From a virus, in IMG/VR virus record IMGVR_UViG_3300035704_000010, positions 1-57,401 of that record: a DNA stretch of 57,401 nt; one strand, 5' to 3'. Below are positions 26,451 through 33,950 of this stretch, piece after piece. The notes under the pieces are model-generated. The model saw nothing but the letters and a program-made list of their open reading frames with translations, searched no databases and was not told where the DNA came from. Position numbers and translations under genes: made by a program. Numbering within the stretch: position 1 is the first letter of the stretch; each line of letters opens with the position of its first letter.

Positions 26451-27923
26451 TCAAAACTCGAAAGCGAAAGATGCCGTCTTGCGTCGGCCGAAGTGGACGG
26501 CGCCGGCGAGCGCCATGACCGTGTCTTGGACGAGATCCTTGTCGTCGCGCTCGTAGAATTTGCACTCGTCGTATTGGACGGGAAGCATCGGGTACTCGAG
26601 CTCGCGCATCGATAGCGCCGACTGCAGCCCGCTGAGGATCTCGTCCTTGCTGCTTTTCGTGAACATCAAGCCCTCTGGCTCGATGTCTTTGATCGCATCT
26701 GCGACCACGTCGCCCACCCCGGTAAGGTCGAGATACGTCTTGCTCGAGCCGACGATGCCGTCGACGTCGGTTGCTCCCATTCCGTACCGGTTGTGCCGAT
26801 CTCGGATGCGGGCGTATACGTGCGACCAGTCGGCCTTATTGAATCGCTCGAACTCGACTTCTTTGAGCTTGTCGCCGGACGTGTCGAGCGTGATCCCGAC
26901 GACGAAGTCTTTCTTGCGCGCAAGGTCCCAGAAGTGAACGTACCGGTGCGTCGGGTAGCGCGCATGCCATGGAACGCCGTTCGATAGCTCGATCCCGCTC
27001 TCGGTCCGGTCGCAGTAGACCTCGGCGTGAGCGATCGCGTCCTGATCGTCGACGAGGTGGATCCGCAGGTTCCGAGTGAGGTCTGGGTTTTCACACGCCT
27101 CGAGGTCTTCGATCGAAAAGAAGCCGCCTCCAGCGTCGACGATCTCTCCGCCGATATTCTGCCGTCGCATCCGGTCGGGCATCCGACGCGCGTTCTTTTC
27201 GAGCCAATCGCGCGGAAGGTACGGATTGTCGAACGACGTTCCGGCCTGACTGTAAAGATCGGGGTCTTTGTCTTTGCCGGGGAGCCCGGTGAGGAAATAT
27301 TTGCCGTAGTCGTTGCGGCCGTTGCCTGTCGTCGTGTAGTCCAGCATCCCTCGACGAGCGACGAGACGCATCCGCAACACGTCGTCGCGGATCTTCTCGA
27401 ACTTCTTTTCGCGCGCGGCTTCGTCCCAGTTGACGAAGTCGAGCGTGTGCCCGAGCAGCCCTTCGCCGTTGTTATCGGTTGTGCGCGCCTGGATCTTCGC
27501 CCCGTTGAAGAGCGTGATCATCGGGAACGGCGTGTATTTGACGTCCTTGACCAGCCACTGCGCGCGCCGCGCTTTTAGGAAGGCTTCGCCCTTTCGCCAA
27601 ACGATCTGCGACTGGTCCGCGCTCGGACCGAGGTTCATGCCTTCCCAGTCTTGGCCGACCTTGGTCGCCATCGCGGTTATCGCGTCGGTCCATCCCTTGC
27701 GGTAGGACGCTCTCCAGATGAACTTCAGCGCCGCGATGAACGACTTGCCGAACTGGTTGCCCGTCGTGAGCGCGTTTTCGGTCGCGGTGCTGTTTAGCAG
27801 CCACTTCTGCTGGCCGTCGTGCGGGTCGATCTCGAGAATGCGGCGCGCGAACTCGACGGGCCGGTAGCGGTACGGTCGAAACTCTTTTTCGAAGAACCGC
27901 TGCAGAATCGGGTTATAGGGCAC
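26451..27923 (-). CDS. Terminase large subunit, 490 aa
   Basis: ATPase: Walker A-like TTGNQFGKS at 53-61, Walker B LDFVNWDEA near 161-169, coupling motif TTTGNG near 197-202. Nuclease domain: HFWDLARKKDF with Asp near 332 and later acidic residues (GIVGSSKTYLDLTGVGD, DKDLVQDTVMALAGA). It packages DNA into the procapsid through the portal and cuts the concatemer. Length is normal. The packaging strategy cannot be read from the sequence; no cos overhang is evident. Confidence 0.95.
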   Translation of the reverse strand: MPYNPILQRFFEKEFRPYRYRPVEFARRILEIDPHDGQQKWLLNSTATENALTTGNQFGKSFIAALKFIWRASYRKGWTDAITAMATKVGQDWEGMNLGPSADQSQIVWRKGEAFLKARRAQWLVKDVKYTPFPMITLFNGAKIQARTTDNNGEGLLGHTLDFVNWDEAAREKKFEKIRDDVLRMRLVARRGMLDYTTTGNGRNDYGKYFLTGLPGKDKDPDLYSQAGTSFDNPYLPRDWLEKNARRMPDRMRRQNIGGEIVDAGGGFFSIEDLEACENPDLTRNLRIHLVDDQDAIAHAEVYCDRTESGIELSNGVPWHARYPTHRYVHFWDLARKKDFVVGITLDTSGDKLKEVEFERFNKADWSHVYARIRDRHNRYGMGATDVDGIVGSSKTYLDLTGVGDVVADAIKDIEPEGLMFTKSSKDEILSGLQSALSMRELEYPMLPVQYDECKFYERDDKDLVQDTVMALAGAVHFGRRKTASFAFEF

Positions 27924-27926
27924 GGC

Positions 27927-28322
27927 CTATGGGGGCGCACTCTCGGTGATTTCACCGGCGGCGCGGGCGCCCGGTGCTTCGGTTACGGCCGGAACTTCGG
28001 CTTGGTCGGCCACCGAACGCGTGAACTCTTCAGCGCGACGCTTGGCAAAGATTTCCGCCGCGTCCTGCTCGGCCGATTTGTACTCCGACGCGTAGGCGCG
28101 GTCGACGTCTGGGTGGATCTGAATATCGAACTCGCAGCCGAGCGCATTGGCCAGGTCGGTCACCGATCGCGTCAGGTGCGATTGCGAGTTTGCCGACGGC
28201 ACGACGAAGATCAGCTTGTCGTTTGGCCCCAGCGCAACCTGAGCCGGAAACGGAATCTCGACGGTCTCGCGCGGATTCTCGGGGTTCTTGACGACGCGAA
28301 CGACGCCCATGACGACTCCCAC
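27927..28322 (-). CDS. Conserved packaging-block protein of unknown function, 131 aa
   Basis: A GAGGAG site six bases upstream selects the GTG at 28322; an internal ATG at 28310 is the alternative. The N-terminal half looks beta (VVRVVKNPENPRETVEIPFP, DKLIFVVPSANSQ), the C-terminal half helical and charged (EYKSAEQDAAEIFAKRRAEE). It sits immediately upstream of TerL and two bases after a 47-aa gene. No family recognised. Confidence 0.65.
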   Translation of the reverse strand: MGVVMGVVRVVKNPENPRETVEIPFPAQVALGPNDKLIFVVPSANSQSHLTRSVTDLANALGCEFDIQIHPDVDRAYASEYKSAEQDAAEIFAKRRAEEFTRSVADQAEVPAVTEAPGARAAGEITESAPP

Positions 28323-28324
28323 GG

Positions 28325-28468
28325 TTATCTCCTCTCGAATCGGCGCGCATTGGCCGACTGCGGCTTTTTGTTCTTTTTTTCGCGATCGTGCTCGCGCAGA
28401 ATGTCGCTGTAGATCGACTGGGCGCGCCGGCGGATCTGCTCGTCGCTCAGCCCGATGTCGAGTCTCAC
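28325..28468 (-). CDS. Small basic protein, 47 aa
   Basis: GTG start overlapping the upstream glycosyltransferase stop as GTGA; stop TAA two bases before the next gene's GTG. Sequence begins MRLDIGLSDEQIRRRAQSIY and ends in a Lys/Arg-rich tail, with a clear amphipathic helix. The coupling at both ends supports expression. Function unknown. Confidence 0.6.
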   Translation of the reverse strand: MRLDIGLSDEQIRRRAQSIYSDILREHDREKKNKKPQSANARRFERR

Positions 28469-29304
28469 GTCGCGACTGCCTCGAGTCCGTACTCGCGCGT
28501 CGACGCGGCCTTGCGTAGGTGCGAACCGACGACTTCCATCGGGCCTTCACCTGGCAGGTAGGCGACGCCATCGTCGTCGACGTGGGCGACTTGCGCTCCG
28601 GTGTGAACCCACAGCCGTTTGCCGGCGGCACGTGCACGCGCGCAAAATGCGAGGTCTTCGCCTGGCTCGCCGGATCCGTCGACGGTGAACGGGTTGTCGC
28701 CGAGCTCCTCGAGCAACGCGAGCCGGTGCATGACGAAATGAAATCCGAAGCTGTGAACCTCGACGACGTCGCCGTCTTCGCAGTCGCCGGGCTGGCCAGG
28801 TCGCGGCCACGTGCCGTCTTCGCGATAGCACTTCGGTCCGGCGAACGCCGATCGACCGCCGAACCAGCCGGCGAGGACGTCGACATTCGGCGCCAGCACG
28901 AGCGATTGAAGCATCCGCATCACCGTGCCGGGACGCCAGAAGGCGTCGTCGTCGACCCAGAGTGCGTACCATCCGAGCTCCGATGCGTACGGTGAGACCT
29001 TCGGAACTTTGAGCGCCGTCGCAGCAAGCTGGTTGCGCGCGTCGATAACGGTTTTACGCGGGATCGGGATCACGACCGATGGCAGCCCGTCGAGGTGACC
29101 GAGTGCTGTGAGCGTTTCGACTGTCGGCCGGCCGCGCGTCGGCAGCAGCACGATAATACCGGGGCCTTGGACTTCCGGCCGCCGCTGCATGTCGACGAGC
29201 TTGGGTGCGGACGCCGGCAGTTCCGGCGCGACGTAGCAGCACAGCTTGAACTTCTTGCCCGATCCACACGGGCACGGTTGATTGCGGCGGGCGCCTAAAC
29301 TCAT
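28465..29304 (-). CDS. SEC-C zinc motif fused to GT-A-like glycosyltransferase, 279 aa
   Basis: The start at MSLGARRNQPCPCGSGKKFK follows the stop of a 25-codon ORF by eight bases; an ATG 17 codons upstream is possible. Residues 9-23 form a SEC-C zinc motif (Cys 11, 13, 22, 23). Residues 45-279 resemble a GT2-type transferase: GPGIIVLLPTRGRPTVETL, the metal-binding WVDDDAFW (D118-D120), and SGEPGEDLAFCARARAAGK with a late acidic motif. It would use a nucleotide sugar with Mn or Mg. Target unknown; its place between TerS and TerL is unusual. Confidence 0.8.
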   Translation of the reverse strand: MSLGARRNQPCPCGSGKKFKLCCYVAPELPASAPKLVDMQRRPEVQGPGIIVLLPTRGRPTVETLTALGHLDGLPSVVIPIPRKTVIDARNQLAATALKVPKVSPYASELGWYALWVDDDAFWRPGTVMRMLQSLVLAPNVDVLAGWFGGRSAFAGPKCYREDGTWPRPGQPGDCEDGDVVEVHSFGFHFVMHRLALLEELGDNPFTVDGSGEPGEDLAFCARARAAGKRLWVHTGAQVAHVDDDGVAYLPGEGPMEVVGSHLRKAASTREYGLEAVAT

Positions 29305-29312
29305 TCCGTCGA

Positions 29313-29390
29313 CTACGGAAGGCTGGGCGGAACGATCGACGGGATGACCTGGCACAGAAGGTGCAGGGCGTGCATCAAAACGTGAATCAT
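29313..29390 (-). CDS. Leader-like micro-ORF, 25 aa
   Basis: A strong AAAGGAG site six bases before ATG 29390 drives a hydrophobic 25-aa peptide (MIHVLMHALHLLCQVIPSIV and five more residues). It ends eight bases before the SEC-C/glycosyltransferase start. It may be a real small membrane peptide or a translational leader that delivers ribosomes to the next gene, which has only a weak site of its own. Confidence 0.5.
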   Translation of the reverse strand: MIHVLMHALHLLCQVIPSIVPPSLP

Positions 29391-29409
29391 GGGGTGCTCC
29401 TTTGCTGGG

Positions 29410-29880
29410 TTATGAAAGCGGGGCGTCTGGATCGTCGGACTCTTTGAGCGAGTCGACGAGATTTTGCAGGGTGACGTCGACCTTCGAAGGCGCGTCGAGG
29501 CCGAGCAGCTTTGCGCGCAACTCGATCGATTTGGCCGCCGCACCGAAGGCACCGGTCCCTGGGAAGAGGCGCGCGTCGAGCGATTTGCGTCGGAGATCCT
29601 CGACCATCGCCAGCTGGATGCCGATCTGCACGTCGCGGTCTTCAGCGATCGCCTCGGCGCGGCGGGCCGTTTCGGCCTTCAGGTCGGCAGCGATCGTCGC
29701 CGAGCTGTGCCCGGTCTCGACCGTGATTTCGTCGTACGTTTTGCCGTCGACGTAGAACATCGTAAAGACCATCAACTGCCGGCGTTGGCGCTCGATCAGG
29801 GCGGTTTTGCCCTTCTTCGGACCCTTACGTGTGGCGGCTTTACGTTGCTTCGTCGGGGTGCTTTTCTTGCGAGGTGCCAT
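29410..29880 (-). CDS. Terminase small subunit, 156 aa
   Basis: Starts MAPRKKSTPTKQRKAATRKG, a Lys-rich DNA-contacting tail. A helix-turn-helix follows (FYVDGKTYDEITVETGHSSA near 50-75), then helices, and the C-terminal phrase AAKSIELRAKLLGLDAPSKV that is common in TerS proteins. The C-terminal acidic end would contact TerL. The distance to TerL, with two or three genes in between, is greater than usual. It recognises phage DNA to start packaging. Confidence 0.75.
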   Translation of the reverse strand: MAPRKKSTPTKQRKAATRKGPKKGKTALIERQRRQLMVFTMFYVDGKTYDEITVETGHSSATIAADLKAETARRAEAIAEDRDVQIGIQLAMVEDLRRKSLDARLFPGTGAFGAAAKSIELRAKLLGLDAPSKVDVTLQNLVDSLKESDDPDAPLS

Positions 29881-29888
29881 CGAAGTGC

Positions 29889-30293
29889 CTACGCTGCGAG
29901 CCTCACGGGCATGCCGACGGCGGTGTAGACGACCGTGTTTCCGGCGCGGTTGGCGTCGAGCCAGTCGGCGAACTCGCGCCATTCCCGATTGAACATGCGC
30001 GTGCAGCCGTAGGTGCGGCAGAGTTTTTGATAATCGTCGTACGGATCCGGCGCGCTGCTTCCGCCGCAGTGGGCGAAGATGGCGCTGCGCCCGTAGCGTG
30101 CGAGTTGCCCGGTGCGCTCAGCGATGCCGCCGATGACGAGCAGATTGCCCGACCAGGTGGCTTTGCCGGCGCCGACGAGCGCGTTGGCGATGTCCTGGCT
30201 CATGTCGAGCACGGGAATCTGCCCGTAACCCTCCGAGGCGATCGGCGGATCAAAACGCTGCGTCGGGCCGAGAACGAAGTGACCTTCCGGCAT
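29889..30293 (-). CDS. L,D-transpeptidase-like (YkuD fold) protein, 134 aa from first ATG
   Basis: Has the YkuD signature: AIFAHCGGS with His 75, then LCRTYGCTRMFN with Cys 97, matching His-x(n)-[S/T]-x-G-C-x-R. These enzymes remodel peptidoglycan cross-links, and in phages the fold can serve in lysis or entry. From the first ATG the domain is incomplete at the N-terminus; convincing coding sequence continues upstream in frame to 30431 (see next entry). It overlaps no neighbour and precedes TerS by 8 bases. Catalysis is inferred from motifs. Confidence 0.72.
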   Translation of the reverse strand: MPEGHFVLGPTQRFDPPIASEGYGQIPVLDMSQDIANALVGAGKATWSGNLLVIGGIAERTGQLARYGRSAIFAHCGGSSAPDPYDDYQKLCRTYGCTRMFNREWREFADWLDANRAGNTVVYTAVGMPVRLAA

Positions 30294-30431
30294 CCAGCCG
30301 TCGTGCTGAAACGGCGCCTCGGGCGTGTATCCCCAGGCGTCGCCTTCGCCGCGGTAGGCGGTTACGAGAGCGCCGGCGGCGTCGTTGCACTTGATGATCT
30401 GCGACGGCCGATTGAAGACGACGTGTAAGAT
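30294..30431 (-). other. In-frame 5' extension of the L,D-transpeptidase-like gene without ATG/GTG/TTG
   Basis: In the frame of the 29889 gene the codons upstream read LHVVFNRPSQIIKCNDAAG and WGYTPEAPFQHDGW, clearly protein-like, up to a TGA at 30438-30440, which is the stop of the upstream gene in the same frame. The only start-like signal is an ATC at 30431, nine bases after CAGGAG. Either ATC initiates or the TGA is read through to fuse both genes. Confidence 0.6.
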
Positions 30432-30437
30432 TTGCGG

Positions 30438-30647
30438 TCACTCCTGAAGGTGGCGGATGCCGTTGGCGAGTTGTGCGGAATCGGGACGCTCGGGAAGTTC
30501 CGGCCGGTCGCGGAAGCTCACGATCGCGAGTTGCCACCGGTCACCGATGCGCTGCCGAACGAGATAGCCGTCGGCGAACTTGTCATAGACGGCAAAGCCG
30601 GCGCGAACCGCGTCGCGCAGCGACCGAAAGACGAGCAGACCCGGCAT
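30438..30647 (-). CDS. Small protein, 69 aa, first gene after early/late terminator
   Basis: Very strong ribosome site TAGGAGGT seven bases before ATG 30647. Sequence MPGLLVFRSLRDAVRAGFAV, then a beta-like core (GDRWQLAIVSFRD). It resembles small conserved phage proteins with a single compact domain, but I cannot name the family. It ends in frame with the transpeptidase-like gene, separated by one TGA. Probably the first gene of the packaging transcript. Confidence 0.68.
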   Translation of the reverse strand: MPGLLVFRSLRDAVRAGFAVYDKFADGYLVRQRIGDRWQLAIVSFRDRPELPERPDSAQLANGIRHLQE

Positions 30648-30870
30648 TTGACCGACCTCCTAAGCGCGGATCGGGTGAAGTGCGGCGTTTGCCGCTCGGG
30701 CCATCTCGATAGGATCGCGGTGATCGTCGGCGACTGCGGAGACTCGAGGAACGCGGCCGGTAATGGCCGCTCGTTTCAGACTGCTCTCAATACTGTCCCG
30801 AATAATCGCGCCGCAGATGTCGCGGCCGATCTTCGCTCGGTTCCGTCGTTTTACGGCGTTCGCTCCAACG

Positions 30871-30896
30871 AAAAACGCCCCGCCGAAGGCGAAGCG
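30871..30896 (-). terminator. Intrinsic terminator ahead of the packaging genes
   Basis: On the - strand CGCTTCGCC TTC GGCGGGGCG followed by TTTTT. The nine-base stem has two G-T pairs. It would end transcripts coming from the 31249-31971 gene and implies a promoter for the packaging/late genes between 30650 and 30870, which I could not pinpoint. Confidence 0.8.
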
Positions 30897-31248
30897 CTTG
30901 ATTCTGTGTCACAAAATGCAGAGGCCAGCTAGAAGCCGGCCTTGCGAAACGAGATATACCACGACGAGGGATTCTTGGCAAGCATTCGTCGCGTTGGCGG
31001 TTGCTCGTGGCGCCCAGCCCACGGCTGCCGTCGGCGCAGGGCCGCGCCTCCGAAAAGGTAGAGCTTCGCCCTTCCGTTGGTTTCCCGCCGAACGGTTTCG
31101 CGTCGCTGCGCGCACGTCGTTCTCGCGTCTCTTTCAGCCGTTTTGCGTCGGCGTGCGCGAGGTTCGGCGGCTCGATCGGGTCCCGGTAGCAGAGGCCCTA
31201 CTTCGCGTAGCGTGTTCGGCCGGGACGGGAGATCGAGACTTCGGGGGA
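30897..31248. other. 352-base stretch without a confident gene
   Basis: No frame has both a canonical start and good composition. On the - strand one frame after a TAG near 31208 reads natural-looking protein (GLCYRDPIEPPNLAHADAKR, then a charged region) for about 60 codons but lacks ATG/GTG/TTG. It may be a decayed gene or an extension of the 31249-31971 transcript. Confidence 0.5.
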
Positions 31249-31971
31249 CTATGCCGCCGGCTGGCTCGCCGCGCTCTTACGAGCTCGGAAATCGGCCAGC
31301 ACGTCGCGGAAAGGTCGGGCAGTCTCTAGCGCGATCGCTACGACTTCGAGAGCGTCTGAGGTCGAAAGTTTTTCCGCCGCGAGAGTGGCGCTCGTCTTTG
31401 CGGATTTGCGGCCGGTGACGTGGATCGGGCGGTTCACCGTCGCGCGCCGGCCGGGGCCAGCCGATCGCACGGGGCGATGCTCGCAGAATTCGAGGTGACA
31501 CTCGCGGCAGATCCAGGTTCCGGCTTTGCCGGTGCGTCGCCGTCCGGACTTCGAGCCGCTGTGCTTCGCCGGCTTCTTACCGACGTCCATGAGCTGCTCG
31601 GTCTCGCGGGTGCGCCGCTCTTCGGCTGACATGCGCGGCCGCTTGCCCTTGGGCACGGCCGCCTCTTTGGCGACGAACTCCTCGGCTTGACTTCGGGTCC
31701 ATCCCGGTCGGCTGCGCATCAAGGCGCCGACGCGCTTTTCCCGATCGGCGGTTTCGTTGGCCGCGATCAGCTCGCGGTCGGCGACGTCCTTGCGCTGGAT
31801 CCCGCCGGCGAAATGGGCGACCGGGTCGCCCCCGCGAGCCTTCGCCGCGGCGGCGTGCGAAAGCCCAATAGCCGCTGACGAGTCGTCAAAGTACGACTCC
31901 CGATTCTTTGTCAGCCCGTCGCTCAAAGCGTTCTCCGACGAGATATTCGAGGCTACTAACCGCCGGGACAT
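31249..31971 (-). CDS. Zinc-knuckle protein of unknown function, 240 aa
   Basis: A charged, mostly helical protein (MSRRLVASNISSENALSDGL; RSRPGWTRSQAEEFVAKEAA; RMSAEERRTRETEQLMDVGK). A single zinc-knuckle-like site TWICRECHLEFCEH lies near residue 150, and the C-terminus is Ala/Ser-rich. The gene is bounded by a terminator on each side (32064-32094 upstream, 30871-30896 downstream), so it is a separate transcription unit at the early/late boundary. A late-gene regulator would fit that place, but this is a guess from position. Confidence 0.6.
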   Translation of the reverse strand: MSRRLVASNISSENALSDGLTKNRESYFDDSSAAIGLSHAAAAKARGGDPVAHFAGGIQRKDVADRELIAANETADREKRVGALMRSRPGWTRSQAEEFVAKEAAVPKGKRPRMSAEERRTRETEQLMDVGKKPAKHSGSKSGRRRTGKAGTWICRECHLEFCEHRPVRSAGPGRRATVNRPIHVTGRKSAKTSATLAAEKLSTSDALEVVAIALETARPFRDVLADFRARKSAASQPAA

Positions 31972-32063
31972 TTAGGGGGCGGCCGTATCGGCGGGAGACT
32001 CTTGGCGACGGCCGGGTCCGGTTCCTTGCGCGCAGTTGGGCGTGAACGTTGGCTCGTAAATAG

Positions 32064-32094
32064 AAAACGCCCGCGGGCGCATCCCCCGCGAGCG
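32064..32094 (-). terminator. Intrinsic terminator ending the early operon
   Basis: On the - strand CGCTCGCGGG, a seven-base loop, then CCCGCGGGCG and TTTTCT. Ten-bp stem with one G-T pair. It lies past the last early gene (32309) and a tRNA-like sequence, marking the end of the 50 kb to 32 kb transcript. Confidence 0.82.
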
Positions 32095-32207
32095 TCGGTC
32101 CCAATGCCGTCTAAACGTTCCTTGTTCTACCGCGGGCCGCTTGCGAGGCGGTCCTTTTGAACTACGCGCTTCGTCGGGTGACCGGCGCCGGGCACTTGCC
32201 CAACTCC

Positions 32208-32318
32208 TCGCGCGGCGGGACTCGAACCCGCAACCTCTTGCCCGCGTTGCCGCGGAAATCTTTGACTGACCCTTCGTCGTGCGCCGGCCGATGCCCCATC
32301 CACCGAGCTCAGCGCTGC
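32208..32318 (-). tRNA. tRNA-like sequence with abnormal anticodon region
   Basis: A perfect T-arm (GCGGG TTCGAGT CCCGC, 32215-32231) and a D-arm-like segment (GCTCGGTGGATGGGGC, 32293-32308) lie in tRNA order, but 61 bases separate them, far more than the usual 23. Within this gap is a perfect hairpin CCGCG GCAA CGCGG (32242-32255), as in long variable arms. Just before it is a weak stem with loop AGTCAAA, which would put TCA at the anticodon. The acceptor strands pair poorly. It may be a degenerate class II tRNA, an interrupted tRNA or a tRNA mimic. Confidence 0.35.
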
Positions 32319-32704
32319 CGCTCCTCGCGAAGCGGACGCTCGGGTTGGTAGTCGGTACAGAAAATGCCCGTGTCCTCGATCGCCGGATAACGCGACCCGG
32401 GCACGTCAGGGTACCGCGCATCGTACGAGCAGTTTTGGCAGCCGCCCTCGCTGGCAAAGCTCGAGCACATAAACGGGCGCTTCTCATAGGTCGTGCAGCT
32501 CCGATTCACTCGATCGAAGGCTTCGCACTCATACGTCCCCCACTCCCAAGTCGCAGGCCAAACGAGACGAATCAGTTTCTCGGCTTCGTCGGGATCGAAG
32601 TTGTACTGCTTTGGCGTTGTGGTGACGAGCGACTCGATGACATGCTCGAGGCGAGGTTGAAGATGAATGACGCGGCAGCAGTCGCCCGGGCAGGTTTTGA
32701 TCAC
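32309..32704 (-). CDS. YkgJ-like CxxCC metal-binding protein, 131 aa
   Basis: Cys pattern of the YkgJ/zinc-or-iron chelating family: TCPGDCCRV at the N-terminus, later YECEAFDRVNRSCTTYEKRP, FMCSSFASEGGCQNCSYDAR and a late Cys. Members coordinate a metal or Fe-S cluster; their biochemical role is poorly known. It is the last gene of the early operon, followed by a tRNA-like sequence and terminator. Confidence 0.78.
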   Translation of the reverse strand: MIKTCPGDCCRVIHLQPRLEHVIESLVTTTPKQYNFDPDEAEKLIRLVWPATWEWGTYECEAFDRVNRSCTTYEKRPFMCSSFASEGGCQNCSYDARYPDVPGSRYPAIEDTGIFCTDYQPERPLREERQR

Positions 32705-32708
32705 GCGG

Positions 32709-32927
32709 CTACCGATCGACCCAGCGGATGCACTCGGGCCGGTTCGTCAGCTCGCGCCCGACGAAATGCTCGTACGGCAGGCTGTAGGCGACGCACCGAT
32801 GCGTCAGGTCGAAAGCGATCGTTCCGAATAGCCCGCACAATGCGATGATGGTGAGAATGACCAGCGGGATGAAGACCACCAGCAGAATCGGATCGGAGCG
32901 AACGCCTTCGCGTAACTCTCTCAGCAC
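32709..32927 (-). CDS. Small single-pass membrane protein, 72 aa
   Basis: MLRELREGVRSDPILLVVFI leads into one long hydrophobic segment (residues 14-40), then a soluble tail with two Cys (HRCVAYSLPYEHF). No family recognised. It overlaps the upstream gene by seven bases, so it is co-expressed with the early operon. Confidence 0.6.
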   Translation of the reverse strand: MLRELREGVRSDPILLVVFIPLVILTIIALCGLFGTIAFDLTHRCVAYSLPYEHFVGRELTNRPECIRWVDR

Positions 32928-33397
32928 GAATCGCCGACTTCGCCGTCGTAGTAAACCATCACGTCAACGCTTTGACCGAGTAGTTTGGCTACATTACCCG
33001 GTACGAGCCGATCGATCTCCGCTTCAAGTCGTCGGCTCGCTTCGCCGAGCTTGTCGTACTTCTCGCCTAAAGCGACGACCTCGAAACTTACCTGCTCGTA
33101 ATGAACGTCCGCGAGCTCCGAATCGGTCATTCCGCAGTCGCGGCAGCGCGCCATCGTAACATCGTGATTACGATGCCGGCAAACAACGACCGGCTTCCCG
33201 CGCCAATGGCGAAATCCCAACCACGGGTTGCCGTATATCCCTTCGCTTCGCTCAAGGTACGAGCGATGCTCGCCCCAATATCGCTGCAGCTGCTGGTGCG
33301 TTGCGCGCTGCACGGGAATAGCTCGTCGGAATCCATTCGGCTCGCGAACGGCGATCATTCGGCATAGGCGGCCGACCTTGCGGCGAAGTCCCTTCAT
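32921..33397 (-). CDS. Early protein with zinc-ribbon-like site, 158 aa
   Basis: ATG overlaps the upstream 49-aa gene as ATGA. The middle holds CRHRNHDVTMARCRDCGM, a possible Cys/His metal site, followed by a helical region (KYDKLGEASRRLEAEIDRLV). The N-terminus is basic. Unknown function. Confidence 0.6.
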   Translation of the reverse strand: MKGLRRKVGRLCRMIAVREPNGFRRAIPVQRATHQQLQRYWGEHRSYLERSEGIYGNPWLGFRHWRGKPVVVCRHRNHDVTMARCRDCGMTDSELADVHYEQVSFEVVALGEKYDKLGEASRRLEAEIDRLVPGNVAKLLGQSVDVMVYYDGEVGDSC

Positions 33398-33543
33398 CCT
33401 GACGCCGCCTTTGCGATTCGATCAGCCCATTTCAAGTAACCACCGTCGCCTAAGAGTCCGTGCTCGCCGCACGTGCACGGCATCTTCTTTAACACTCGAA
33501 TGACCGGCATAAGGCTGCGCCGCCGACGATGGAGCTTAATCAT
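33394..33543 (-). CDS. Small early protein, 49 aa
   Basis: ATGA couplings on both sides (33543 with the upstream stop; TGA 33394-33396 with the next ATG). Starts MIKLHRRRRSLMPVIRVLKK, then a short segment with two Cys (CTCGEHGLLGDGG). The coupling is the main evidence that it is translated. Confidence 0.6.
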   Translation of the reverse strand: MIKLHRRRRSLMPVIRVLKKMPCTCGEHGLLGDGGYLKWADRIAKAASG

Positions 33544-33950
33544 GCTTCGCGCGTATTTGCGGGCGGCCTTAAGCGAGGCGAAACAGCCGTTCTCATCGCG
33601 ATGCCGGGATTCGACTCTGAAGAACTCCTCGTGTCAGTTAGTTCATCCGTTACCGCGCTCTCTGCTGCTGCGGGGGTTGATAGGCGCTCAACTTCTTTAC
33701 GCAAGTCGCGGAGTTCTTGCGCTTCAGCCGCCATCCTCGAAACGGGGGGACTTACTCGGGCCTGCATTTCCAGTGCCCAATCGAGCGAAACGCGGTCTAA
33801 CGCATCTCGCACCGTGTCATTCTCAGTGGATAGGCGCTCTAGGGCATCGGCGATAGCAGCCTTCTCTGAGTTGCGTAACACTTTGAGCGGGTCGCGCAGG
33901 TCCGCGACTATCTCGGATACCGGCCTGCCTACTTTGGCGTCGTTACTCAT
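33540..33950 (-). CDS. Coiled-coil early protein, 136 aa
   Basis: MSNDAKVGRPVSEIVADLRD, then a heptad-like helix (KAAIADALERLSTENDTVRD; AEAQELRDLRKEVERLS). The first six residues resemble those of the upstream gene (MSDDAK), perhaps a shared translation-initiation context. Coupled to the upstream gene (ATGA) and to the 49-aa gene downstream. Function unknown. Confidence 0.62.
   Translation of the reverse strand: MSNDAKVGRPVSEIVADLRDPLKVLRNSEKAAIADALERLSTENDTVRDALDRVSLDWALEMQARVSPPVSRMAAEAQELRDLRKEVERLSTPAAAESAVTDELTDTRSSSESNPGIAMRTAVSPRLRPPANTREA

Noticed and set aside
27927-28886. A single 319-aa gene upstream of TerL
   Set aside because: The frame continues upstream through the glycosyltransferase gene as shadow; a GAGGAG site and GTG at 28322 give a coherent 131-aa gene.
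30763-31329. A + strand gene of 188 aa opposite the early/late boundary
   Set aside because: Arg/Ala-rich without domain or ribosome site, and it overlaps the well-supported - strand terminator and the 31249 gene.
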